Assembly: GCA_963843285.1 (NCBI GenBank)
Contig: CAWJJO010000011.1
Location: forward strand, 99,308 to 163,307
Reading direction: 5' to 3'
DNA from: CAZDDB01 sp963843285
GTDB taxonomy: Bacteria > Acidobacteriota > HRBIN11 > JAKEFK01
DNA length: 64,000 nucleotides
In this document: positions 38,001 to 44,862 of the stretch, piece after piece
How the letters are laid out: the number at the start of each line of letters is the position of its first letter
Numbering within the stretch: the stretch's first letter is position 1
Position numbers and translations under genes: made by a program
The notes under the pieces: model-generated
Told to the model about the DNA's origin: nothing
The model's input: the letters and a program-made list of their open reading frames with translations, nothing else
Databases searched by the model: none

Positions 38001-38204
38001 CGGAAACGTCACGTACTTTTCCATTTCCAGCGGAGCAAAAGCTGGAGCGAGTGTGTTGATTTGAACCTGATTCGTAGTGATATCCGGAACCGCATCGATC
38101 GGGAGCCGGGTTGCTTCGTAACAACCGAAGACGATGAGGACAACGCCAAGAAGAATGATGAAGGTGCGGTATCGGATGCTGAAATCAAGAAGTTTGTGGA
38201 TCAT
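35091..38204 (-). CDS. RND heavy-metal efflux pump, CusA/CzcA type
   Basis: A 1037-residue inner-membrane transporter of the HME-RND family: FSIRYRTFIILLGVVLIVFG, RLPIDAVPDITTNQVQINT, and AIDFGLIVDGAVIIVENTVR, the proton-relay helix with the Asp/Glu pattern of HME pumps. It has two large periplasmic loops and 12 predicted spans. It is last in an operon with the membrane-fusion protein and outer-membrane factor. The metal (Cu/Ag versus Co/Zn/Cd) is not settled; the relay sequence should be compared with CusA and CzcA. It converges with the YeeE gene, only 10 bases away. Confidence 0.95.
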   Translation of the reverse strand: MIHKLLDFSIRYRTFIILLGVVLIVFGCYEATRLPIDAVPDITTNQVQINTLAPAFAPLEMEKYVTFPIEVAMSNLPRKEEIRSISQFGLSQVTITFADDVDIYWARQMVLERLLEAERELPPGISPELAPISTGLGEIYQFTLEVSPNSKKQYSLMDLRTYLDWYVKPELRTVPGIVEVNSFGGKERQYEVRVDPNKLVSYGLSLNQVIRALQENNMNAGGAYLERGGEQQLIRGVGLIHSLEDIEKIVVSSKDGTPVQVHNIAEVTIGSQVRQGAATENGNSETVMGMTMLLKGENARTVTTLVEERLSKIQKSLPEGVVIHPFYNRSHLVNQTIQTASKNLIEGGVLVVVILFLFLLQLRAGLIVSSAIPLSMLFAIIGMRYFGISANLMSLGAIDFGLIVDGAVIIVENTVRRFAKLREEQQSPLADHQRRSITHEASVEVLKPAVFGMLIIITAYVPILTLGGIEGKMFRPMAFTVILALTGALLLSFTLIPALCAVFLRDRAHERENRFLNSVSRVYESILRASLRHGMRTVIGATIVVIVCLAIFPFLGSEFLPDIDEGAIAINHVRLKSVALTESVRQTLMMEKALKQFAEVETTVSRIGRPEIATDPMGPDMVDTYVFLKPKSQWRHGVTKDELISQMSEKLEEFPGIVSSFSQPIKFRMMELIEGVGARSDLVIKIYGDDLNELLESADRIVAILKQVQGSADVKAQQITGLPVLQIEINRDAVARNGINVSDVQEVIQSAIAGTEATQVLEGFMRFALVVRYPEWARNDSEAIGNLLVSGSGGQKIPLSQLATIRSEEGPAEISRENGRRFITVEANIRGRDIGSFVAEAQNRVESKIRLPAGSRAEWSGTFEHLESGRKRLMLVVPITFFLILLILFGTFHSLRQALMVFTGIPFAITGGVLALMLRGIHFSMSAGIGFIAVSGVAVLNGVVMLTFMNQLRHKQPDLAVEEGVISAALVRLRPVLMTAVVASFGFIPMALSTGTGAEVQRPLATVVIGGLITSTVLTLLVLPTLYAGIHRIKSHD

Positions 38205-38213
38205 GGCGCCTTC

Positions 38214-39368
38214 CTACTCCTCTTCCGTTTCAATTTCTTCTTTCTTCATTTCCGATTTCAGCTGAAAGCTTCCCTGGGTTACTACCACTTCGCCGGCGTG
38301 AATACCGTCAGTCACTTCTACAGCATCCCCGGATTTTCCACCGATGTGAACGGTTCGCTTTTCAAATTCGTTATCGCCTTTCTTCACAAATACGGCGAGC
38401 TCATCACCGAATTGTTGGATAGCGGAAGATGGGATTGTGAACGCTTTGTGCTGCGAAGTAGTTGGCGCTTCCATCGTGACGAATAGACCCAGTTTCAGAC
38501 GCCCATCCGGATTGGGGACTTCACATCGGAGAGGAATCGTTCGTGTGTTTGGATCGACTACATCGCCGATGTAGGTGATCATTCCGGAAAAAACATCTTC
38601 TGGATACGCATCGGCGCTGATCTGCGCTTTTTGTCCCGCCCGTACGCCGGAAAGGTCTTTCTCGTACAGGTTTCCCGTTACCCAAACACGTGATAGATCT
38701 GTTACGGCCAATACTTCGTCTTCGGGACCGATGTTTTCCCCTTCAGCCGCGTCCAACTTTGTGATGACTCCGGAGAAAGGACTTCGAAGAACCGTGCGGG
38801 AAGGAATTGTGGTAGAGGCTTCCTCAGGATTCACTCCGAACCTCTGAAGTTTGATTCGAATGCTTTCTGCTCGCGCTGCCGTGTTCTTGTATTCGGCGTC
38901 GCGTCGCTCGAATTCGGCGCGGGAAATCGAACCGAGATCTACCAGCTTTTTGGCCCTGTCTAAAGAGTTTTTGGCAACTTCAACCTCTGCAGCCGCTTCC
39001 CGATACTGTGCAACAAGATCCCCAAGCTCGATGTTGTCATAGGTCAGCAGCTCACTTCCTGCGCGTACTCTGTCTCCTAGCCGTGCATGAATCGTCAAGA
39101 TTCTTCCGGATGTAAGTGGCCGGATGTGAGCAGTCCTGGTCTGATCGGGCTCGACTTTGCCCATCAAGCGGATTGTTTCTTGAACTTCGCCCTCTTTTAC
39201 CTGTTCCACCCTTAGATCGATGTTTTTCTGTCTTGCGGCATCAAGTAAAAGGATGTTCGGATTCGCATTTTCTTCGGGCGCGCTCTCCGATTGCTCTTTC
39301 ACATTGTCATCGCGGTTGCATCCTGAAATCAGAATCCCAATCAACAAAAAGAAAAAGTATTTCTTCAT
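38214..39368 (-). CDS. Efflux RND periplasmic adaptor lipoprotein (CusB/CzcB type)
   Basis: About 384 residues from the ATG ending at 39368, preceded by GGAGGAA; a longer start inside the TolC-like gene is rejected. The lipobox is ISGCNRDD. The adaptor has lipoyl/barrel-sandwich and hairpin segments (GRILTIHARLGDRVRAGSELL; SISRAEFERRDAEYKNTAAR; VLRSPFSGVITKLDAAEGE) and a beta-barrel (VWVTGNLYEKDLSGVRAGQ). It links the RND pump with the outer-membrane channel. Ends in an acidic tail (KKEEIETEEE). Confidence 0.93.
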   Translation of the reverse strand: MKKYFFFLLIGILISGCNRDDNVKEQSESAPEENANPNILLLDAARQKNIDLRVEQVKEGEVQETIRLMGKVEPDQTRTAHIRPLTSGRILTIHARLGDRVRAGSELLTYDNIELGDLVAQYREAAAEVEVAKNSLDRAKKLVDLGSISRAEFERRDAEYKNTAARAESIRIKLQRFGVNPEEASTTIPSRTVLRSPFSGVITKLDAAEGENIGPEDEVLAVTDLSRVWVTGNLYEKDLSGVRAGQKAQISADAYPEDVFSGMITYIGDVVDPNTRTIPLRCEVPNPDGRLKLGLFVTMEAPTTSQHKAFTIPSSAIQQFGDELAVFVKKGDNEFEKRTVHIGGKSGDAVEVTDGIHAGEVVVTQGSFQLKSEMKKEEIETEEE

Positions 39369-39370
39369 GA

Positions 39371-40708
39371 TCATTCCTCCGCTCCGGCCAGTCGCACTCC
39401 TGTCTTGTTTTCCAGTTGAATCAGGCTCAACTCGTACGCTTTCCATGCGTCGGCAAAAGAGGTGTGTATTTCTAACGCCCGGCGTTGCTCCTGAATCAGA
39501 TCCAAAAACCGGATCTCTCCCAGCTCGTAGGATGCTCGGATCACCTCTAGGTTTCTTTCGGATTGAGGAACCACTGTTGTTTTCAGAATGTGAACCGCTT
39601 CACGCGCGGCGTTGTAACTATAAACAGCGGATCGCACCTCTTGTTCAATCAATCTTTGAACTGCTTTGATTTTCAGCATCGCTGCTTCCTTTCTTGCGAT
39701 TGCTGCCTGAATGGTTCCTTGATTTCGATTCGAAAAAGGAAGCTGAATTGAAATACCGGCAGAGATTGTGTTGTCACGATCGGATAAAGGGACAACCGCA
39801 CCATTCTCGTCCAGTCCGAACTGGTCAAACCGGGAAGTAGAATACGAGTAACCCGCAAAAGCGTTCAGGTCCGAGACACCTTCGGCTTTCGCAAGAGAAA
39901 TGTTTGCTTCAGCGGATTGTTCCTCAAGTTTTGTAGTCAGTAAATCGGGCCGGTTGGTAAGCGCTTTTTGCAGAAGTTCTGCCACATCGACCACTGGCTC
40001 TTGAATATCGTCTTCGCCCTTGAGTGAAAGAGCCTCCTCCGGAGGGATACCTGCAACAGTCTTCAATTCCAAAATTTTTGATTCGACCTGACTCGATGCT
40101 AAAACCACACTTGCCTTCAGGCGTCCCAGCTCCGCGTCGCTCAATCCCTGTTCCACAGATGGCGATTCACCTTCTTTGACCCGTTGGATGGTCATCTCAT
40201 GAGTCTTTTCGATCAGATCGTATGTTTGTTGTAAGACTTTCAAATTACGAATAGCTGCCAGGGCCTCCACATAAGCCGTTTTGATTTCAGCGATCAATTC
40301 ACGTTGACGATTCGCAATCTCATACCTCGCGATTTCACGCCCGAGTTCTGCAACCTCAACGCGGTGGTCCCGTTTTCCGCCCAGTTCAATGGGGTGAGAG
40401 TAGGTGAAAGAATATTCCTCCTCTCCGGGGCTGTTCAGAATTGAGCCGTTCGTGATGGAAATGGAAAAATCAGGATTCGGCGACAGTCCCGCTTGCTTTA
40501 GCGATCCCTGCGCTTCCTCTGATTTCAGTCTAAAGGCAAGGAAATTAGGGTTCCGCTCCAATGCCAGCTTTACGAGATCGTCCTGTGTAGAGCCGTGAGC
40601 CGGATCTAAATACGGGGACAAATTGGATTGTGCAGAAGCCTGCAGGGATTGTAAGAAAAGAATTACGAATAAGGTCCGACATATATGTAAAGGAAGTCCT
40701 TTAACCAT
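39371..40708 (-). CDS. Outer-membrane efflux protein (TolC/CusC type)
   Basis: A 445-residue protein with a signal peptide (cleavage near LQASAQS), two OEP repeats (LVKLALERNPNFLAFRLK; LLQKALTNRPDLLTTKLEEQ) and long helical segments typical of the tripartite channel. It precedes the adaptor gene by 2 bases and completes the CBA operon. Confidence 0.92.
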   Translation of the reverse strand: MVKGLPLHICRTLFVILFLQSLQASAQSNLSPYLDPAHGSTQDDLVKLALERNPNFLAFRLKSEEAQGSLKQAGLSPNPDFSISITNGSILNSPGEEEYSFTYSHPIELGGKRDHRVEVAELGREIARYEIANRQRELIAEIKTAYVEALAAIRNLKVLQQTYDLIEKTHEMTIQRVKEGESPSVEQGLSDAELGRLKASVVLASSQVESKILELKTVAGIPPEEALSLKGEDDIQEPVVDVAELLQKALTNRPDLLTTKLEEQSAEANISLAKAEGVSDLNAFAGYSYSTSRFDQFGLDENGAVVPLSDRDNTISAGISIQLPFSNRNQGTIQAAIARKEAAMLKIKAVQRLIEQEVRSAVYSYNAAREAVHILKTTVVPQSERNLEVIRASYELGEIRFLDLIQEQRRALEIHTSFADAWKAYELSLIQLENKTGVRLAGAEE

Positions 40709-40778
40709 AGCTGGTTCTCCAGATTTAAGATCATGAGCTATTTTGGGAAAGAAACGGAAACGGAGCTGGATGAAATTC

Positions 40779-41054
40779 TTAGGAGAGGCGGGGAGGATGG
40801 TAAATGGAGGTCCTGTACACAGGGCAAAATTCGGGAAGAGGGCTGTCGAGTATCATCTGGGAGATTTCTACATCGGGCAAAAAGACTTGCTCAGGAACGA
40901 TAATCGGCTTGCAAAAACAAAAAGAGCACTTTGAATCCCGGACGCTGGAGCAGCCCGCGTCATCATCGCAACAGATGCCTGACACCGCGATATCAGCAAA
41001 AGCAATCAGCGCCAGGAACAACGCCACAGCCATCGTTGCGTGCGATCGTTTCAT
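40779..41054 (-). CDS. Small exported Cys-rich protein next to the efflux operon
   Basis: 91 residues with a signal peptide (VALFLALIAFADIAVSG). The mature part begins ICCDDDAGCSSV and contains C.FC.C (eight Cys in total), followed by an acidic-hydrophobic tail with EFCPVYR. It lies upstream of the OEP gene in the same orientation, 70 bases away. A periplasmic metal-binding or sensing role is likely from composition and context, but no family is recognised. Confidence 0.65.
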   Translation of the reverse strand: MKRSHATMAVALFLALIAFADIAVSGICCDDDAGCSSVRDSKCSFCFCKPIIVPEQVFLPDVEISQMILDSPLPEFCPVYRTSIYHPPRLS

Positions 41055-41131
41055 TCCTTCTAACGATACGGAACAGCAATCATCCTGTCAATGTGAGGAG
41101 ATTCGCAGGTACACAAGAGGCCGTTATCCGC

Positions 41132-41707
41132 TTACTGGCTTTTCGGGAGTCCTGTCTCGATTGGATATCCTTCCGTTCTCCAAGCGTCAAGTCCTCCGAG
41201 AATCGCGACCGAGTTGGGTCGTCCGCCCCGCTTCAAAATGAGTACCGCCCGGGCACTCGTTTCCTCGGCCGGTCACGCACAGTACGTAATCAGCTTCTTG
41301 TTTTCCGGAAACCAGGGGATCTCACCCTGCACATACCCGAGCGGGATCTGCAGTGATCCCGGGATGTGTCCTGCAGTGTAGTCGTCGACATTCCGAACGT
41401 CGATGACTACGGCGCCACCTCCATCGATGAGTCGCTTCGCTTCTTTCGCCGAAATCCGCTCCGTTGCGGCCACCGCGGTTGCAGTAAACTCCATCTGGGG
41501 TAGCGGGATGGCTGTCTCCTTGCCTTGCGCCGGTGATGTGGCAGGCGTCGCGGCGGTTACCGGCGCCGGTGGTCGAGAATTCTTTTGCCGAACGGCGAAG
41601 GCGATGAACGCGATGAACGCAATCGCCGCGATGAGGCCGACCACGAAATTGAAGCGGGAAGTCGGTTCTTCTTTAACTTTCGGTTTCTTTCGCTTACTAT
41701 TCGACAT
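41132..41707 (-). CDS. Membrane-anchored rhodanese, predicted selenoprotein
   Basis: Reading the UGA at 41275-41273 as selenocysteine gives 191 residues from the ATG ending at 41707, preceded by AGGAGG. Residues 21-39 are a membrane anchor, a Pro/Ala linker follows, and the rhodanese domain starts near 85 (RISAKEAKRLIDGGGAVVID, DVRNVDDYTAGHIPGSLQIP). The active loop reads LITYCA-U-PAEETSARA (Cys143, Sec145); related Cys proteins read YCACPxE. Beyond the UGA the domain finishes normally with AILGGLDAWRTEGYPIE before TAA. Conventional translation would end right at the active loop. It probably transfers sulfur or selenium, or acts as a periplasmic redox protein. Confidence 0.9.
41240..41258 (-). 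promoter_or_regulatory. Candidate SECIS for the rhodanese selenoprotein
   Basis: On the mRNA, GAGTGCC (41258-41252), loop CGGGC and GGTACTC (41246-41240) form a 7-bp stem with one G-U pair. The loop has G at position 2 and starts 22 bases after the UGA, inside the spacing known for bacterial SECIS elements. This is the best of the three hairpins. Confidence 0.75.
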
Positions 41708-41985
41708 TCAATCCTCCTGCCGAGTCAAAAAGTTTTTAAGAATTTAGAGCTGGTTTTTCTACATACCATTTCTGCAGCAAGCGTTTTCAACCGTGAGCTT
41801 GAGCCTCACCGACTTGTTGCTGTGCGCTGCAGTCGCAAGCTCCGTGCTGTGGCTTCGCGAATTGAGCAAGTTATTCAGACGCGTGCGACTCATGCCTTTT
41901 TCATGGAGGCGTAAAAATGGCAGAAGAAGCGAAGACTGGAAATAGGCATTTTCCAGCCTTCCAATCTCCAGTTCACCGGAAAGAT

Positions 41986-43470
41986 TCAACGTGGTATTTC
42001 CAGTGCAAACGAGGGACGGCGGATTGTACCAAGACACTGTAGATCTAGTTCTGAAGACAATGTAGTGAAGAACTGTTGTTCGATAGCCATGATACATGGT
42101 CCAGAAGGGCTGTGACTGGAGTTTGGAACAAGGATGTGCCGGCTATTTGGAAGTTCACGGGCAACCTGGTCGGCCCACCGGGGAGGTGTGATGGGGTCGA
42201 TTGTGGACGAAATCAAGACCACCGGCGCTGCAGCCCGGATCGATGCGGAAAAGTCGGGCGACAACTGTGCCCTGGGCCAAAGGGCACATGCGGCCTGCTG
42301 CTGCCGCACACGGTAATCACCGAGAAATGTGTGCGGCCATTTGTTAGCTGCTTCGTCTGGTGTGATCTGGGCGACATCTTCTGCGCACGTTACGGACAAG
42401 TACATGCCGATGCTCGCTATCTTCGCAATCTGCTGTCCCATTTCATCTGCAAACTCTGCAAAAGGACCGAAATCACCAGAGTACGCAAGGTGAATCAGCG
42501 CTGGAAGGAAACTTGACACCTCCGGCGCATACAGCATCAGTCGCACTTTCTCGGCAAAGGCGCCACGGCTTAAAGAGATTTTGCGCGATTCTTTAGAACC
42601 GTCGGTCGCCGGCAGTTCAACCAGGACATTGTTCGTTTCCAGCCGCTGTAGGACGGATTGCATTTCTTCACGAAAGCGAGGAAAGGCCGATCGACATGAG
42701 GGCTCCGCATCGCACCCCGCAGCGAGCGAATCAAAGGCTGCTTGAGCATCTTCAGCAAAGTGAAGCGGCTGCTTTACCCAGGGCGGCGACACGCTTCGAA
42801 GCACAGCCGATCGGACGTGATTCGGATGCCGGCGTAAGTAAATCAGCGCCACGCGCGTACCGTACGAAGCGGCTTCGATGTTGATCTGCTCGTAACCAAG
42901 CGCTGCACGTACATCATCGAGATCGTCAGCTGCAAGTTCACTCGAGTAGTATCGGAGGTCCGCGACATGCTCCAATGCTGTTCGACAATCGTGCACGGCA
43001 TCCAGCGGCAGGAAATCACCGAGCACACCGGATGGTTGATTGGAGTACAGATCGCAGGGGAGCGCATTTGATCTCCCTGTGCCTCGCTGATCCACGAAGA
43101 CCAAAGCGCGAGCCGTGCGAAGCTGTGAAAGCAGAGTCGAGTAGCTGGCGGCGTTATCTACTGCGCTTTGACCCGGGCCACCAACAATAATGAAAATAGG
43201 ATCTTTGCGGGGATCTTTCGCTTGTGCGGGAAGCACTGCTATCCGGAGTCGAATCTTGCGTCCCTTCCGCTCATCGCGATTTTCGAACACCTCGAGACCA
43301 CCACACAACGCCGGCTGATCCAGGTTTGGAAGCTTACACTCGCCGAGCGGGAGTTCAAATTGCCCGCTGGTCGCACTGCCTGAAGAGGCATCCTCAGGTG
43401 CGCAGATCAACAAGAGAACGATACCTGCGAAAAGGCGGACCAATTGGTGAAGATACGAACGGATCATCAT
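41986..43470 (-). CDS. Secreted alpha/beta hydrolase with TAP-like C-terminus
   Basis: A 494-residue protein with a signal peptide (FAGIVLLLICAPEDASSGS). The hydrolase has an oxyanion region VGGPGQSA, FVDQRGTGRSNALPCD, nucleophile elbow AASYGTRVAL, and a C-terminal TAP-like part with STIDPITPP (Asp) and PNSSHSPSG (His). It resembles secreted tripeptidyl/prolyl aminopeptidases (SCO7095-like). Substrate not assigned. Confidence 0.9.
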   Translation of the reverse strand: MMIRSYLHQLVRLFAGIVLLLICAPEDASSGSATSGQFELPLGECKLPNLDQPALCGGLEVFENRDERKGRKIRLRIAVLPAQAKDPRKDPIFIIVGGPGQSAVDNAASYSTLLSQLRTARALVFVDQRGTGRSNALPCDLYSNQPSGVLGDFLPLDAVHDCRTALEHVADLRYYSSELAADDLDDVRAALGYEQINIEAASYGTRVALIYLRRHPNHVRSAVLRSVSPPWVKQPLHFAEDAQAAFDSLAAGCDAEPSCRSAFPRFREEMQSVLQRLETNNVLVELPATDGSKESRKISLSRGAFAEKVRLMLYAPEVSSFLPALIHLAYSGDFGPFAEFADEMGQQIAKIASIGMYLSVTCAEDVAQITPDEAANKWPHTFLGDYRVRQQQAACALWPRAQLSPDFSASIRAAAPVVLISSTIDPITPPRWADQVARELPNSRHILVPNSSHSPSGPCIMAIEQQFFTTLSSELDLQCLGTIRRPSFALEIPR

Positions 43471-43605
43471 GAACTCTTCCTTTGAAATGATGCTCAGGTA
43501 AATGAAGCAATTGAACTATTAAGATTCTAAAGACGCAAATTGAATGCGGAAGGTTTCGCCCCGCCCTTGACGGGATGTAATCTTTCCATTGAGGTGAATC
43601 CTATT

Positions 43606-44325
43606 TCAGCTTTTCCTCTTGCCATAAAACTGAGCTTGTGCCGCTGCCATCGCTGAGGATCTTTTTATGTTCTCGCGTGCCGCGAACAGTTCATAAATAC
43701 CCATGAAGAGAAAGTAAATGATTCCTGCTGCCAGGGCGCGCTGAGGCTCTTGATTCCAGATTCCCTCACCGCCTTCCGGATAAAATTGACTTAGAACTCT
43801 CGGAGTGAGTCCTCCCTTTGGAAAAGGAACGCCAACCGAAAGAAAGCAGACAAAAAGATAAAGCATACCGCTCATTACGGACCGTTGTGTGACCGCGGGA
43901 AGATTATTTTCCGAAACTGCAAAAAAACCGGTGATCAGCCGGCAGAACATGATGCTCGCAAAGGAATAGAAAAGGGAGCTGCTGTGAAACAGGTACGAAA
44001 TTAAATAGGCGGCGCCAAAGTAGAAAGCAATCAGTCCGGACAGGAATGCCCAACGCGCTTTGGCGTTCGACGTGGAAATGCTTGCGCCGGTGAGAAGTCC
44101 TCCGGAGTGTACAACAAAGAATTCCATGACCATGATGCCGACACCAAATCTTACCCAGGTTCCATTGTCCGCAATTAAGGGATACCACCATGCGCGATAG
44201 AGTCTAAGGGCCACGTTCCAGCACGAGAGGACCGACAATATTGCCATGAGTATGGTAATCGTTCCCCATAACCACTGCATTTTACGATGATATCGGAAAA
44301 CGGCGGTGTGTAGAAGATCATCCAT
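43606..44325 (-). CDS. Multi-span membrane protein of unknown function
   Basis: About 239 residues from the ATG ending at 44325 (MDDLLHTAVFRYHRKMQWLW); a longer frame from 44370 overlaps an operator-like repeat and is less likely. Six or so hydrophobic spans (TILMAILSVLSCWNVALRLY; GVGIMVMEFFVVHSGGLL; YLFVCFLSVGVPFP; AAGIIYFLFMGIYELFA). No family recognised. It is divergent from the 44456 gene across a strong palindrome. Confidence 0.65.
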   Translation of the reverse strand: MDDLLHTAVFRYHRKMQWLWGTITILMAILSVLSCWNVALRLYRAWWYPLIADNGTWVRFGVGIMVMEFFVVHSGGLLTGASISTSNAKARWAFLSGLIAFYFGAAYLISYLFHSSSLFYSFASIMFCRLITGFFAVSENNLPAVTQRSVMSGMLYLFVCFLSVGVPFPKGGLTPRVLSQFYPEGGEGIWNQEPQRALAAGIIYFLFMGIYELFAARENIKRSSAMAAAQAQFYGKRKS

Positions 44326-44352
44326 ATTCCTGCTGAGTCCCGCCGGATAGAA

Positions 44353-44414
44353 GCAACTAGAAGGTTGCACATTCCTTCAGAATGAGTTATTATGCAACCG
44401 GAAGGTTGCATAAT
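44353..44414. promoter_or_regulatory. Paired GCAACY-N4-GGTTGC operators in a divergent promoter
   Basis: ATTATGCAACC (44389-44399), GGAA, GGTTGCATAAT (44404-44414) is a perfect 11-bp inverted repeat. A second, weaker copy GCAACT-AGAA-GGTTGC lies at 44353-44368. Two sites 36 bases apart between divergent genes suggest a dimeric repressor binding both promoters. The regulator is not in view. Confidence 0.65.
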
Positions 44415-44455
44415 GTGGAGGATCGTATCCAAATTTGAGTAATGGAGGTCTAAAA

Positions 44456-44731
44456 ATGGCAGAAGAAAAAATACTTACGAAACACCCTTTGGGCAAAAGC
44501 GGGAAAAACATTACCAGACAAAACTACGAAACGCTGAAGAAGGCAATTCTTTCAACATTGCGAAAGAAAGAACTTACCCACACGGAATTATTTCTCCAGC
44601 TGGACAAGATCTTAAAAGGGAAATTTTCAGGAAATATCAGTTGGTATGGAGAAACCGTCAAACTCGATTTAGAAGCCAGAAAAATAATCGAAAGAACTGC
44701 TTCAAAACCTCCAAAATATCGCCTGAAATAG
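44456..44731 (+). CDS. Small DUF6958-like protein
   Basis: 91 residues from the ATG at 44456 after GGAGG. It is basic, with LGKSGKNITRQNYETLKKAI and GNISWYGETVKLDLEARKII. The arrangement looks like a winged-helix protein of the DUF6958 type. A start at 44435 is less likely because it would bury the ribosome site. Divergent from the membrane protein across a palindrome that may control it. Confidence 0.6.
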   Translation: MAEEKILTKHPLGKSGKNITRQNYETLKKAILSTLRKKELTHTELFLQLDKILKGKFSGNISWYGETVKLDLEARKIIERTASKPPKYRLK

Positions 44732-44862
44732 TTCCCGGGCCTCAACCATTTACCGCCATTTGTCCACGCCTCGAGATTTCAAGAGGGTATTCCTTGTCAA
44801 CGTTTTGGAGCGATTGCCCGTCTAAAGAATCAGTTTGTGTATTTCCGCGAAAGGAGTACCGG

